DNA from: Bacillota bacterium
Lineage (GTDB): Bacteria > Bacillota > Clostridia > Acetivibrionales > DSM-27016
Length of the DNA stretch: 64,000 nt
Assembly: GCA_023390115.1 (NCBI GenBank)
Contig: JAEWDM010000019.1
Coordinates: forward strand, 186,001-250,000
Direction: 5' to 3'
Notes under the pieces: model-generated
Seen by the model: only the letters and a program-made list of their open reading frames with translations
Databases searched by the model: none
Told to the model about the DNA's origin: nothing
Position numbers and translations under genes: made by a program
Part shown: piece by piece, positions 16,501-24,940 of the stretch
Numbering within the stretch: position 1 is the stretch's first letter
Layout: the number at the start of each line of letters is the position of its first letter

Positions 16501-17388
16501 TTATTTACTCCTGCTTCCTGTTCCCATATCACACTCATTTTCGCCTATATGTCTTTTAATAAAGCCTATGGCCTTATCGACATCCCTTTCTCTCTCCAGC
16601 ATACCGCACAGGCTTTGAAGCTCAAGATTGCTCTTATCCTTTGCCTTTTTCAGCATAACCGCCGTATGCCTCTTATGCCTCTCACCCAGTGCAGCCGCAC
16701 CCTTTAAAAGGTCTTTTACCATTATATAAATAAAACCAAATATCGCAGTATAGAAAGAAAGCATTATAATTAATAGACCCAAAGAATATGCCATTTGTAG
16801 CTTAAAAGAAAGCTTATCAAAACCTGCAATATATATATATGAAAAAAAAGTATGTGCCATTACCATCAAAAGGCTGCTTGCAGTAAAAATTATACTATAC
16901 TTTCTATCCTCAAGAACAGTCTTAAAGCATACGTCATGTTTATAAAACATCACAATTCCCAGCAATTGAAATCCTCTTACCGGTATGGCAGAAAGGAACA
17001 TTGTAATATTGCTTGCGTAAAAATTGGTTATGCCTTCACAAAGATAGGTTATTACAAACGGTATAAAGGCATTCTCAAAGGTAAATGTATATAAAAGAGT
17101 GAGTGTAACAGATAAAACTGCAGCGTTAGCATGCATTTTATATATAGCCTTTAAAGCACCTATATATACAATTGCATGAACTATAACACTCACAACAGCG
17201 TTAGAAGCCAATGGCCGTAAAATGCATGTCGCCGCCACCATGAGGCCAATTGCTATGATAAGCTTCGAAGCATTTTCCACATCCGGCTTGAGCCTATCCT
17301 TATTTCCCGAGATAACAAGCATCAGCACAATACTCAGAAAAAACTCCGGGATAGATAAAAAAACCACCATGAACAGATTTATAAACAC
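16501..17388 (-). CDS. AgrC-like membrane sensor without kinase ATPase domain
   Basis: 295 residues from a GTG start with AAGGAGGGA upstream. Six to seven membrane segments fill about residues 1-220, resembling the peptide-sensing half of clostridial AgrC-type kinases. The cytosolic tail of about 70 residues has a helical hairpin (LELQSLCGMLERERDVDKAIGFIKRHI) reminiscent of the Spo0B/AgrC dimerisation helices. It has no GHKL ATPase motifs and no obvious phospho-accepting His. It is a paralogue of the plus-strand gene at 21908; each is followed by an agrD gene. It may signal through a partner kinase, act as a decoy receptor or process the peptide. Confidence 0.75.
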   Translation of the reverse strand: MFINLFMVVFLSIPEFFLSIVLMLVISGNKDRLKPDVENASKLIIAIGLMVAATCILRPLASNAVVSVIVHAIVYIGALKAIYKMHANAAVLSVTLTLLYTFTFENAFIPFVITYLCEGITNFYASNITMFLSAIPVRGFQLLGIVMFYKHDVCFKTVLEDRKYSIIFTASSLLMVMAHTFFSYIYIAGFDKLSFKLQMAYSLGLLIIMLSFYTAIFGFIYIMVKDLLKGAAALGERHKRHTAVMLKKAKDKSNLELQSLCGMLERERDVDKAIGFIKRHIGENECDMGTGSRSK

Positions 17389-17565
17389 TCAGTATTTCCC
17401 TCCTTTTTTAAACACCATTGGTATTTATTTTTATATTATTTTACAATAAAATTCATATAATGTAAATAATATATATACATTAATTTATATTTTTTTGAAT
17501 TATGTAGCAAATTAGAGCTATTCTGAGCTGGATAAGCTATTTACTTCGTTTCATAACAAAAAAAC

Positions 17566-17605
17566 CAGGACGGCTGCACTTAAAAAAGTACTGCCGCCCT
17601 GATTT
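17566..17605 (-). terminator. terminator after fba
   Basis: Imperfect GC-rich stem CAGGGCGGC.GTAC / GT.CAGCCGTCCTG, followed on the minus strand by T7. It lies downstream of the aldolase. Confidence 0.75.
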
Positions 17606-17637
17606 TATTTAAAATATCCGATTTGTATTTCTGTTGA

Positions 17638-18567
17638 TTACGCCTTGTTGTCGCAGCCCAATACATTAACAATTTTCTTCTTAACAAGATCCTTTATTGC
17701 GGCCCTTGCAGGACTCAAATACTGCCTTGGGTCAAAATGAGACGGGTTTTCAGCAAAATACTTCCTCACTGTACCTGTCAATGCAAGCCTTAAGTCGGAA
17801 TCTATGTTGATCTTGCAGACAGCCATAGAAGCAGCCTTTCTCAGCATTTCTTCGGGCACGCCCTGAGCTCCGGGCATGTTTCCGCCGAACTTGTTTATCA
17901 TTTCAACATACTCGGGGATAACAGAGGAAGCACCGTGCAATACTATCGGGAATCCGGGAAGTCTCTTTGAAACCTCCTCAAGTATGTCAAACCTTAATTT
18001 GGGCTCACCCTTAAATTTGAACGCTCCGTGGCTTGTGCCTATAGCTATGGCCAGAGAGTCGACTCCCGTAGTCTTTACAAACTCCTCAACCTCATCGGGG
18101 TCTGTGAAGGCAGCGTCCTTTTCCGATACGTTGACAGCGTCCTCAATACCCGCAAGCTTGCCAAGCTCCGCCTCTACAACAACACCCTTGTCATGGGCGT
18201 AATCAACAACCTGCTTTGTCAGCTTCATATTTTCCTTAAAAGGATGGTGAGAGCCATCAATCATAACAGAGGTAAATCCTCCGTCTATGCATGATTTGCA
18301 AAGCTCAAAGGTATCGCCATGGTCAAGGTGAAGACAGATGGGAAGTCCTGTCTCAATAATAGCAGCCTCAACAAGCTTCATAAGATAAGTATGGTTTGCA
18401 TATTTCCTTGCACCCGAGGATACCTGAAGGATCAGAGGGGCGTTTACCTCCTTGGCGGCTTCGGTAATACCCTGTACTATTTCCATGTTGTTAACATTGA
18501 AAGCACCTATAGCATAGCCGCCTTCATAAGCCTTTTTAAACATATCCTTTGTAGTTACCAATGGCAT
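17638..18567 (-). CDS. fba: class II fructose-1,6-bisphosphate aldolase
   Basis: 309-residue zinc-dependent aldolase of glycolysis/gluconeogenesis, splitting fructose-1,6-bisphosphate into DHAP and glyceraldehyde-3-phosphate. Visible: GAFNVNNMEI, HLDHGDTFE (metal His and catalytic Asp region), AIGTSHGAFKF and LHGASSV. It is a housekeeping gene with its own terminator. It lies between the hemerythrin and the first Agr-like unit, with a 180-base gap upstream, so it is probably independent of both. Confidence 0.95.
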   Translation of the reverse strand: MPLVTTKDMFKKAYEGGYAIGAFNVNNMEIVQGITEAAKEVNAPLILQVSSGARKYANHTYLMKLVEAAIIETGLPICLHLDHGDTFELCKSCIDGGFTSVMIDGSHHPFKENMKLTKQVVDYAHDKGVVVEAELGKLAGIEDAVNVSEKDAAFTDPDEVEEFVKTTGVDSLAIAIGTSHGAFKFKGEPKLRFDILEEVSKRLPGFPIVLHGASSVIPEYVEMINKFGGNMPGAQGVPEEMLRKAASMAVCKINIDSDLRLALTGTVRKYFAENPSHFDPRQYLSPARAAIKDLVKKKIVNVLGCDNKA

Positions 18568-18743
18568 TTCAAATACACTCCTTTTATAATTTTATATTTA
18601 GTATATAACAAACCTTGTTAAGTTTTTATCATTTTAATTTTACCAGATTTATGTTTAAAAGCAAGGTACTTTTAAAGATTTATATTTAAAATCATAGCAA
18701 TTTTAAAAATGTTTTTACTTAGCTTTGCTGTTAAAAAGCCTTA

Positions 18744-19163
18744 TTATACCTCAATGCCGTTCTCTTTAAAAAAGGTGGCATATTTTCTGTCTGAAAATAT
18801 AATATGACTGCTGATCCATTCAGCCAGAAAGTCCAGTATTTCCAGAATAGCCTTTTGCTGATCATCATCAATATCTCTTTCAGAAAGGCTTCTTATCTTA
18901 TCAATATAAAACCTGTGCTCCTTCTTCTGCTCGTCAAAGCCGTTATAGCCGTGCTTTTCCATAAGCTCCTCTTCATACCCGAAATGATACTCTGTGTAGT
19001 CGAGAAGGCTGTTAATCACCTTCAGTATTTCATCATACCGGTCATAGGAGCTTTTCAGCATGGCAATGTCATAGGCCTCGTTCCCAATCTCAAACAGCCT
19101 CTTATGCTGCCCGTCAATTTCCTCAATGCCGAGCCTGTACCTGTCTTTCCATTGAAAGGACAT
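18744..19163 (-). CDS. bacteriohemerythrin
   Basis: 139-residue four-helix oxygen-binding di-iron protein. The iron ligands are in order: H in IDGQHKRLFEIG, H-x3-E in EYHFGYEEELM, H in EKKEHRFY-like KKEHRFYIDKI, and HIIFSDRKY at the C-terminus. Such proteins bind oxygen or sense redox state in anaerobes. It lies 96 bases after the encapsulated cysteine desulfurase on the same strand. Hemerythrins are cargo in other encapsulin systems, but no cargo peptide is evident here. Confidence 0.92.
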   Translation of the reverse strand: MSFQWKDRYRLGIEEIDGQHKRLFEIGNEAYDIAMLKSSYDRYDEILKVINSLLDYTEYHFGYEEELMEKHGYNGFDEQKKEHRFYIDKIRSLSERDIDDDQQKAILEILDFLAEWISSHIIFSDRKYATFFKENGIEV

Positions 19164-19259
19164 TCAATCATCCCCCTTTTGAATATAATATATACATTAT
19201 AATCTTTTTGCCCGGCAAAAATCAACATTATCATACATCCGCCGGCAGGAGGCGCTCAA

Positions 19260-20582
19260 TTAACGCTTCCGGGATATTCTAAAAACAGACCTTACAAGCA
19301 AATCTATATCCTCCATGCTGTTATATACCCCCAGAGATGCACGTATACAGCTATTTAAGCCGTATGCGGCCAGAGTGGGCTGAGCGCAGTGATGCCCCGC
19401 ACGCACTGCTATCCCCTCCTGGTTTAGGTATTTTGCTGCATTTTCGGGCGAAACCCCTTCAATTACAAAAGAAATTACACTGGTCTTGTTGGCGGCGGTT
19501 CCTATAACCCGCACGCCGGGTATGCGGGAAAGAGAATGCATTGCATATGCCGTGAGCGTCTTTTCGTGCTTTTCAATGTTGTCCATGCCTATTTTTTCAA
19601 TGTACCCCAAGGCGGAGCCAAGGCCCACGGCATCCGCAATATTCCCCGTGCCGGCCTCAAATTTGTACGGAAGGCCGCCATATGTGGTTTTATCGAGGCT
19701 GACATCCTTTATCATTCCCCCGCCCGACTGCCATGGAGGCATTTTGTCCAGCAGCGCCCTTTTACCGTATAACACGCCTATTCCTGTGGGACCATAGGCC
19801 TTATGTCCGGAAAACGCATAGAAATCCGCATTTATTCTTCCGACATCAACCCTCATATGGGGCACAGACTGAGCTCCGTCAATCATAACATGTGCCCCGT
19901 GCTCATGCGCCATCTCTGTCATTATGTCCACAGGATTTACCGTACCGAGAACATTTGACACATGAGTCATGGATACCAGACGGGTGCGCGGGCTTAAAAG
20001 CCTCCTGTATTCCTCAAGAATAACCTCTCCGCGCGCATTAATCGGTATAGCCTTTATAACTGCCTGTCTTGCACTCTTAAGCATCTGCCACGGTACAATA
20101 TTTGAGTGATGCTCCATTGTTGTCAAAAGTATTTCATCTCCCGGGTGTATATTTATGCTTCCCCAGCTCGATGCGACAAGATTGATTGCTTCGGTGGTGC
20201 CTCTGACAAAAATTATCTCCTCCTGCGATGAGGCGCCTATAAACTGTCTTACCCTTTCTCTGGCCGCTTCATATGCATCTGTGGAAAGCTTGGCAAGGGT
20301 ATGCGCTCCCCGGTGCACATTTGAGTTGTACCCGGTATAATATTGGCTTAAAGCACTTATTACTGCAAAGGGTTTTTGAGTGGTTGCGGCGTTATCAAGC
20401 CAGATCAGCGGCTTTCCGTTAATTCTCTTTTTTAAGATTGGAAAATCCCCGCGTATAGCTTCTATTGAGGAGAATTTTTCATAGGCAGCCTGCGCCTGAT
20501 TTTTCCGGTCCGCCGCTTTGAAGCCCGGCATAAAATAATAGATGTCCCCGCCATTATCCGCGCCGATGCATTCAATATTCAT
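19260..20582 (-). CDS. SufS-type cysteine desulfurase, probable encapsulin cargo
   Basis: 440-residue PLP enzyme that converts cysteine to alanine and enzyme-bound persulfide. PLP lysine is K261 (FSGHKAYGP) and the catalytic Cys is C399 (RAGHHCAQPTL). The catalytic core starts near residue 41 (EAIRGDFPIL). The preceding 40 residues, including GGDIYYFMPGFKAADRKN, are an extension absent from housekeeping SufS. In family 2A encapsulin systems the desulfurase carries an N-terminal targeting region, so this extension is the obvious loading candidate; it is much shorter than the long disordered region described in cyanobacteria. The start overlaps the encapsulin gene end by 11 bases. Confidence 0.92.
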   Translation of the reverse strand: MNIECIGADNGGDIYYFMPGFKAADRKNQAQAAYEKFSSIEAIRGDFPILKKRINGKPLIWLDNAATTQKPFAVISALSQYYTGYNSNVHRGAHTLAKLSTDAYEAARERVRQFIGASSQEEIIFVRGTTEAINLVASSWGSINIHPGDEILLTTMEHHSNIVPWQMLKSARQAVIKAIPINARGEVILEEYRRLLSPRTRLVSMTHVSNVLGTVNPVDIMTEMAHEHGAHVMIDGAQSVPHMRVDVGRINADFYAFSGHKAYGPTGIGVLYGKRALLDKMPPWQSGGGMIKDVSLDKTTYGGLPYKFEAGTGNIADAVGLGSALGYIEKIGMDNIEKHEKTLTAYAMHSLSRIPGVRVIGTAANKTSVISFVIEGVSPENAAKYLNQEGIAVRAGHHCAQPTLAAYGLNSCIRASLGVYNSMEDIDLLVRSVFRISRKR

Positions 20583-21534
20583 AGTAGCTTTCCACCTCTA
20601 CATTTTCCATCATTCCCAATGCATCCTCCATCATAACCGCAACTGAAAAATACAGGCTCATTATGTAGGCCGCCACTCCCCTTCCGTCTATACCCGCAAA
20701 CCTCATGGACAGGCTCGGAACACACGTCTCATCAGGTATACCGGGCTGATGAAGTCCTATAACACCCTGCTCCTTTTCTCCTATCCGCATGAGTAAAATA
20801 TTTGTACTTGAGTCCTTGTTAAACATCAGCTTGTCACTGGGAACAAGGGGAACTCCCCTCCATGTCATAAACGGGCACCCGTAAAAATTAACAACGGCGG
20901 GAGGAACCCCCCTGTGCGTACACTCCCTTCCGAATGCCGCAATGGCCTTGGGATGTGCTAAAAAAAATGCCGGCTTCTTCCATACCCTTGCAAGCAGCTC
21001 ATCCATATCGTCAGGCGTCGGCACGCCGTTTCTGGGCTGTATTCTCATGGATGGCGCAACAGAATTAGTAAGACCGAAGCTTTTATTGTTAAGTATTTCC
21101 CATTCCTGTCTTTCTCTCATTGCTTCAATAGCAAGCCTTGTTTGCTCCTGCATCTGGTTGATGGGATGGTTAAAAATATCAGTGACATGAGTATTTACCT
21201 TTAAAATAGTCTGAATCAGATTTAATACATACTCGGAAGGGCTCTCCTCATAGTCAAGGAAGGTTTGTGTCATGTCATATTCTCCTAGATTTCCGGAGCA
21301 CAGCTTAACATGCTTTCCGCAATCCCCGCTTTCATTATCATCCATTTCATAGAATTTTCTTACCTTGTTTATCCTGTAAGAGCCTGCTTCGACTGACACC
21401 CATGGCATAAAGGCAAGGAGCCACCGCGGAGTGATTGATTCCATAACCGGAAGTGATTTTGTGGTGTGTGACAGATTTCTGGCTATGTCGGGCCTCAGGC
21501 TGTGAAAATTGGCAGAATTCTCAGGCAATTTCAT
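20572..21534 (-). CDS. family 2 encapsulin shell protein (SrpI-like)
   Basis: About 320 residues from the ATG at 21534 (site GAGAGGTG). Recognised by the family 2A encapsulin features: an N-terminal arm (SLRPDIARNLSHTTKSLPVMESITPRWL), the HK97-like core (GSYRINKV, WEILNNKSFGLTNS), GVPTPDDMDELLARVWKKPAFFLAHPKAIAAFGRECT, and a C-terminal MRFAGIDGRGVAAYIMSLY. Shells of this family are 60-mer cages that hold a cysteine desulfurase and can store sulfur. The overlapping desulfurase gene downstream matches this exactly. It has no extra cyclic-nucleotide domain, so it belongs to type 2A rather than 2B. Confidence 0.9.
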   Translation of the reverse strand: MKLPENSANFHSLRPDIARNLSHTTKSLPVMESITPRWLLAFMPWVSVEAGSYRINKVRKFYEMDDNESGDCGKHVKLCSGNLGEYDMTQTFLDYEESPSEYVLNLIQTILKVNTHVTDIFNHPINQMQEQTRLAIEAMRERQEWEILNNKSFGLTNSVAPSMRIQPRNGVPTPDDMDELLARVWKKPAFFLAHPKAIAAFGRECTHRGVPPAVVNFYGCPFMTWRGVPLVPSDKLMFNKDSSTNILLMRIGEKEQGVIGLHQPGIPDETCVPSLSMRFAGIDGRGVAAYIMSLYFSVAVMMEDALGMMENVEVESYYEY

Positions 21535-21546
21535 TTTATATAACAC

Positions 21547-21907
21547 CTCTCATATAAAAAATTTCACATTATTCCTTAAGTCATATGATGAATAAACTTA
21601 TTGTCTATACAATAATATGCTTCAAGGGTTTTGAAGGTGATTTACGAAAGCCTGCCGCAATTGCTGTTAATTTATTTTTATGCCCTTGCTCTCTAAAAAT
21701 TTAAGCACGCTTAAATACCGCAAAAATAATGCTGCTCGTTTAGCATAGATTTTTAAAATTCATGGTTTTATATACATTTTTTCCCTCTATTATGGTACAA
21801 AGTTATCTAAAAATGTAAATAATTATATAAAAATACTTTACTTTACGTTCAACATGCACTAAAATATATATATAGGAAGCTGCTATAATAAAGGAGGAAC
21901 CCTTGAA
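21547..21907. other. 361-base AT-rich divergent intergenic region
   Basis: Separates the encapsulin gene (minus) from the second AgrC-like gene (plus). It must hold both promoters. Apart from one candidate promoter near the plus-strand gene I see no repeat, RNA or operator that stands out. Confidence 0.6.
21842..21870 (+). promoter_or_regulatory. candidate promoter of the second Agr-like unit
   Basis: TTTACG (21842-21847), 17-base spacer, TATATA (21865-21870), about 22 bases before the AAAGGAGG site. The -35 box is weak. Confidence 0.35.
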
Positions 21908-22726
21908 ATGGTAATGAATTTATATATATTATTTTTTGTTTCACTGCCAGATGCAGTCTTGAATTCTTTTATATTGCTGCTTTTTATAGGTGAGAAGGAC
22001 AAGCTTAAAATAAATGCCAAAAATATACTGCGCTTTACCGGAGCCATAGCACTTATGATAACAGCTTCATGGTTTATTCGTCCTATTTCCGGCAATGTCG
22101 CAATCAATATGACACTGCATAACATTGCATACGTAATTATATTTTTTGGAATATACAGGCTAAATATAGTATATTCAGCTCTGGGAGTTGTTTTTTCCTC
22201 TCTGGTCCATTCTGCGCTTGAAAATCTTTATATTCCCTACATCATAGCTTATGCTTATAAAGGGATGGAAGCGTTTTCTCAGGACTATCACATGTATGTT
22301 CTTTACTCGCTTCCCAAGCAGATTGTTCAGGTATTAATTATCAAATTCCTATGGAACAATGAAATTTTGCTTATAACAAAAATAAATAAATATATGCATA
22401 AAATTTTCGTTGCCTTTTCATTTGTTCTAATTTTTATTGAATGGTTTTTTGTATATATTTTTTATACCTATTCCAATAGAATGATACTGTATCACCAAAT
22501 CATTTTTTCCTTATGCCTCCTATGCATGGTAATATTATTCAATTTACTGACATTTAAGCTTATATATATTTCAATCAAGGGAGTTGTAACTAAAGGATAT
22601 ATAAAGTATACAGAGCTGGAGGAAAACACAAAATTTATGCTTGAGGAATTAAATCAAATGCTTAAAGCCAATAGAGTGGACAAAGCACTAAAGCTTATTA
22701 ATGAGCTAAAGGGCAACGACAGCTAG
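21908..22726 (+). CDS. AgrC-like membrane sensor without kinase ATPase domain, second copy
   Basis: 272 residues, ATG at 21908 after AAAGGAGG. Same plan as the protein at 16501-17388: start (LPDAVLNSFILLLFIGEKDKLK against IPEFFLSIVLMLVISGNKDRLK), about six membrane segments with IRPISGNVAINMTLHNIAYV matching LRPLASNAVVSVIVHAIVYI, and a short cytosolic helical hairpin (EELNQMLKANRVDKALKLINEL). No GHKL ATPase domain is present. The agrD-type gene follows after 90 bases. Sequence identity between the copies looks low, so the pair is old or diverging fast. Confidence 0.75.
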   Translation: MVMNLYILFFVSLPDAVLNSFILLLFIGEKDKLKINAKNILRFTGAIALMITASWFIRPISGNVAINMTLHNIAYVIIFFGIYRLNIVYSALGVVFSSLVHSALENLYIPYIIAYAYKGMEAFSQDYHMYVLYSLPKQIVQVLIIKFLWNNEILLITKINKYMHKIFVAFSFVLIFIEWFFVYIFYTYSNRMILYHQIIFSLCLLCMVILFNLLTFKLIYISIKGVVTKGYIKYTELEENTKFMLEELNQMLKANRVDKALKLINELKGNDS

Positions 22727-22816
22727 CACTGCGTTTCATAAATTTGTTGCTGTACTTTATTGGTATTTATATCGACCTAATAATTTAAATAATTCCAGAT
22801 ACAGGAGGTGAGGAAA

Positions 22817-22954
22817 ATGAAAAACACAAACGTTAAGCTGTTGTCCGTAGTTTCCGGCATGCTGCAACTAATAGCCGAAAAAAACATCAGTACGGCCTCT
22901 GCAGGAACAATGTACCAGCCAAAGGCACCTGCATCGCTAAAAGCAGGTAAATAA
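22817..22954 (+). CDS. AgrD-type cyclic peptide precursor with Ser at the ring position
   Basis: 45 residues, ATG at 22817 after GGAGGTGAGG. It has an amphipathic N-terminal helix (VKLLSVVSGMLQLIAEKN), then ISTASAGTMYQPKAPASLKAGK with the diagnostic YQPKxPxxL. The residue five before Tyr, normally Cys, is Ser (S-A-G-T-M), predicting an oxygen-ester lactone ring. There is no Cys anywhere in the peptide. A terminator follows 15 bases after the stop. The peptide is too short for routine gene calling and is easily missed. Confidence 0.85.
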   Translation: MKNTNVKLLSVVSGMLQLIAEKNISTASAGTMYQPKAPASLKAGK

Positions 22955-22968
22955 AAGCTAAGTACAGG

Positions 22969-23000
22969 CAAAAGCACCCTTTTGAAGGGTGCTTTTGTTC
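22969..23000 (+). terminator. terminator after the second agrD-type gene
   Basis: Perfect stem CAAAAGCACCC / GGGTGCTTTTG followed by TT, 15 bases after the agrD2 stop. The A-rich 5' side makes it useful also for the convergent pncB. Confidence 0.88.
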
Positions 23001-23053
23001 TGCGATAACAAATTTCTCCGTTTTGATGTAATGGGACACACCTCCCGTCCCAT

Positions 23054-24505
23054 TTATTTCACCGAATACTCCTGGAGCAATCTTTCCCTCATCTCCCACA
23101 ATGGCTTTGACAAATCCACGTAGTACTTATGCGGGTTTTCAAATCTTTTTACCTCATCCCACAATGTATCGGTTTGCTTTTTGCAGTAACTTTTTATTTC
23201 CCTTAGCTTTGGACTTTCATATATACAAACACCATTCTCAAAGATTTTAACTAAAAGCCTTTTTGCAATAAAATTGGTTACAGTCTTCCTTTTCCACGTA
23301 TATTCAGGGTCAAATAGTTCATAAGGCTTGCCTTCATTTATAACCTCATCATTAGCTGTAAGCACATCTGCAATTGCTTTTCCGCTTTCCTTGTCAAAAA
23401 GCCTCCAAACCTGTTTAAATCCCGGATTGGTTATTTTCCCCACATTTTCACTAAGCTTTATTTTAGGAGTCATTTCGCCGTTTTCCTGAGCTGCCACCAG
23501 CTTGTAAACTCCCCCAAATATCGGTTCGGACTTTGATGTAATAAGGCGTTCCCCAACACCAAACAGGTCTACCTGTGCTCCCTGTATAAGTATGTCTCTT
23601 ATAATAAACTCATCCAGTGAATTTGACGCAACTATCCTGCAGTCACTAAATCCGGCCTCATCCAGCATTTTTCTGGCTTCCCTTGAAAGATACGTTATAT
23701 CACCGCTGTCAATCCTGATTCCCTTGGATCTGAATCCCCTCGGAACTATTTCCTCGTTAAATACCTTTATTGCGTTAGGCACACCGGATTTCAACACATT
23801 GTAGGTATCTACCAGAAATGTGCAATTACCGGGATAGGTTCTTGCATAAGCACGGAAAGCCTCTAATTCGGTTGAAAACATCTGAATCCAGCTGTGTGCC
23901 ATCGTACCGATAACTGGAATGCCAAACTCCTTATCTGCTATTGTACATGCAGTTCCGACGCACCCGCCTATATATGCCGCCCTTGCACCGAAAATTGCTC
24001 CGTCATAGCCTTGTGCCCTTCTTGAACCAAACTCCATAACATCCCTTCCACGGGCAGCCCTGACAATACGGTTTGCCTTTGTTGCTATCAGGCTTTGATG
24101 ATTTATTGTCAGCAAAATCATCGTTTCAACAAACTGTGCTTCAATAACAGGCCCTCTAACCGTTACTACAGGCTCATTGGGAAATATCGGAGTTCCCTCG
24201 GGTATAGCCCAGACATCACAGCTAAACTTAAAATTTTTAAGATATTGCAAAAATTCCTCACTGAATAGATTTTTACTGCGCAGGTATTCTATATCTTCAT
24301 CATCAAACTTAAGGTTTTTAAGATACTGTATGAGCTGCTCAACCCCGGCCATTATTGCAAAACCTCCGTTATCGGGCACCTTTCTGAAAAACATATCGAA
24401 ATATGCCTGCTTTTCTTTCAAGCCATTCTGAAAATACCCGTTCGCCATGGTCAATTCATAAAAATCCGTCAACATGGTTAAATTCATCCTATCCACACAT
24501 TCCAT
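23054..24505 (-). CDS. pncB: nicotinate phosphoribosyltransferase
   Basis: 483-residue enzyme of the Preiss-Handler NAD salvage route; it makes nicotinate mononucleotide from nicotinate and PRPP. Visible: LTDFYELTMANGYFQNG at the N-terminus, EFGSRRAQGYDGAIFGARAAYIGG, GTMAHSWIQMF, IRIDSGDITYLSREARKML and VGERLIT. The frame begins at an ATG at 24505; a start at MNLTML, 18 bases later, is also possible. The gene overlaps the end of a decayed nicotinamidase gene and lies in the nrtR cluster. Confidence 0.95.
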   Translation of the reverse strand: MECVDRMNLTMLTDFYELTMANGYFQNGLKEKQAYFDMFFRKVPDNGGFAIMAGVEQLIQYLKNLKFDDEDIEYLRSKNLFSEEFLQYLKNFKFSCDVWAIPEGTPIFPNEPVVTVRGPVIEAQFVETMILLTINHQSLIATKANRIVRAARGRDVMEFGSRRAQGYDGAIFGARAAYIGGCVGTACTIADKEFGIPVIGTMAHSWIQMFSTELEAFRAYARTYPGNCTFLVDTYNVLKSGVPNAIKVFNEEIVPRGFRSKGIRIDSGDITYLSREARKMLDEAGFSDCRIVASNSLDEFIIRDILIQGAQVDLFGVGERLITSKSEPIFGGVYKLVAAQENGEMTPKIKLSENVGKITNPGFKQVWRLFDKESGKAIADVLTANDEVINEGKPYELFDPEYTWKRKTVTNFIAKRLLVKIFENGVCIYESPKLREIKSYCKKQTDTLWDEVKRFENPHKYYVDLSKPLWEMRERLLQEYSVK

Positions 24506-24817
24506 CCCCTTTAACCACTTCTATTCCATTAATCATCATATTGTACAATGCCGTTACATTCATCAGGTCACCGTCATGCAAGCCGGAATCATAAGTTTCA
24601 ACTGTATCTAACGGAACAATCACCCTTATCTTTTTGTTCTGCATGTTGAACCAGGTCTTTAGTGTTATTGCAAATTGCTGAACGCAGATATCGGTACAGT
24701 CACCGGTAATTATGAAGTTGCTTATGCGCTCATTTTCTTTAAGCCATTTCTGAAATTCTTCTTCAAGAAAGCCATTTGTAGAATTTTTAAAAACTCATTT
24801 TTATTTATAATTCTCAT
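24490..24817 (-). pseudogene. pncA: nicotinamidase/isochorismatase family gene, decayed
   Basis: The C-terminal half is clear in one frame: STNGFLEEEFQKWLKENER, FIITGDCTDICVQQFAITLK (with the catalytic Cys of isochorismatase hydrolases) and DTVETYDSGLHDGDLM. An ATG with GAAGGGAG in front lies at 24817, but its frame (MRIINKNEFLKI) shifts and about 100 residues including the catalytic Asp region are missing. An internal deletion plus frameshift is the simplest reading. Loss would leave pncB dependent on nicotinate from another nicotinamidase or from uptake. Confidence 0.8.
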
Positions 24818-24940
24818 ACAATTTCTCCCTTCAAAATTTATAGTGGAAGCGTCAGAAGCAAGAAGTACAAGCAAGATAAGACTTATGGAGCGGAGTTTAT
24901 TAACATAAATGAGCGCCGCAGACTCGGAACCCCACGCTTA

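Noticed and set aside
21547..21907. A riboswitch or small RNA in the encapsulin/Agr-like intergenic region
   Set aside because: The region is AT-rich with no conserved motif or strong hairpin visible by eye.
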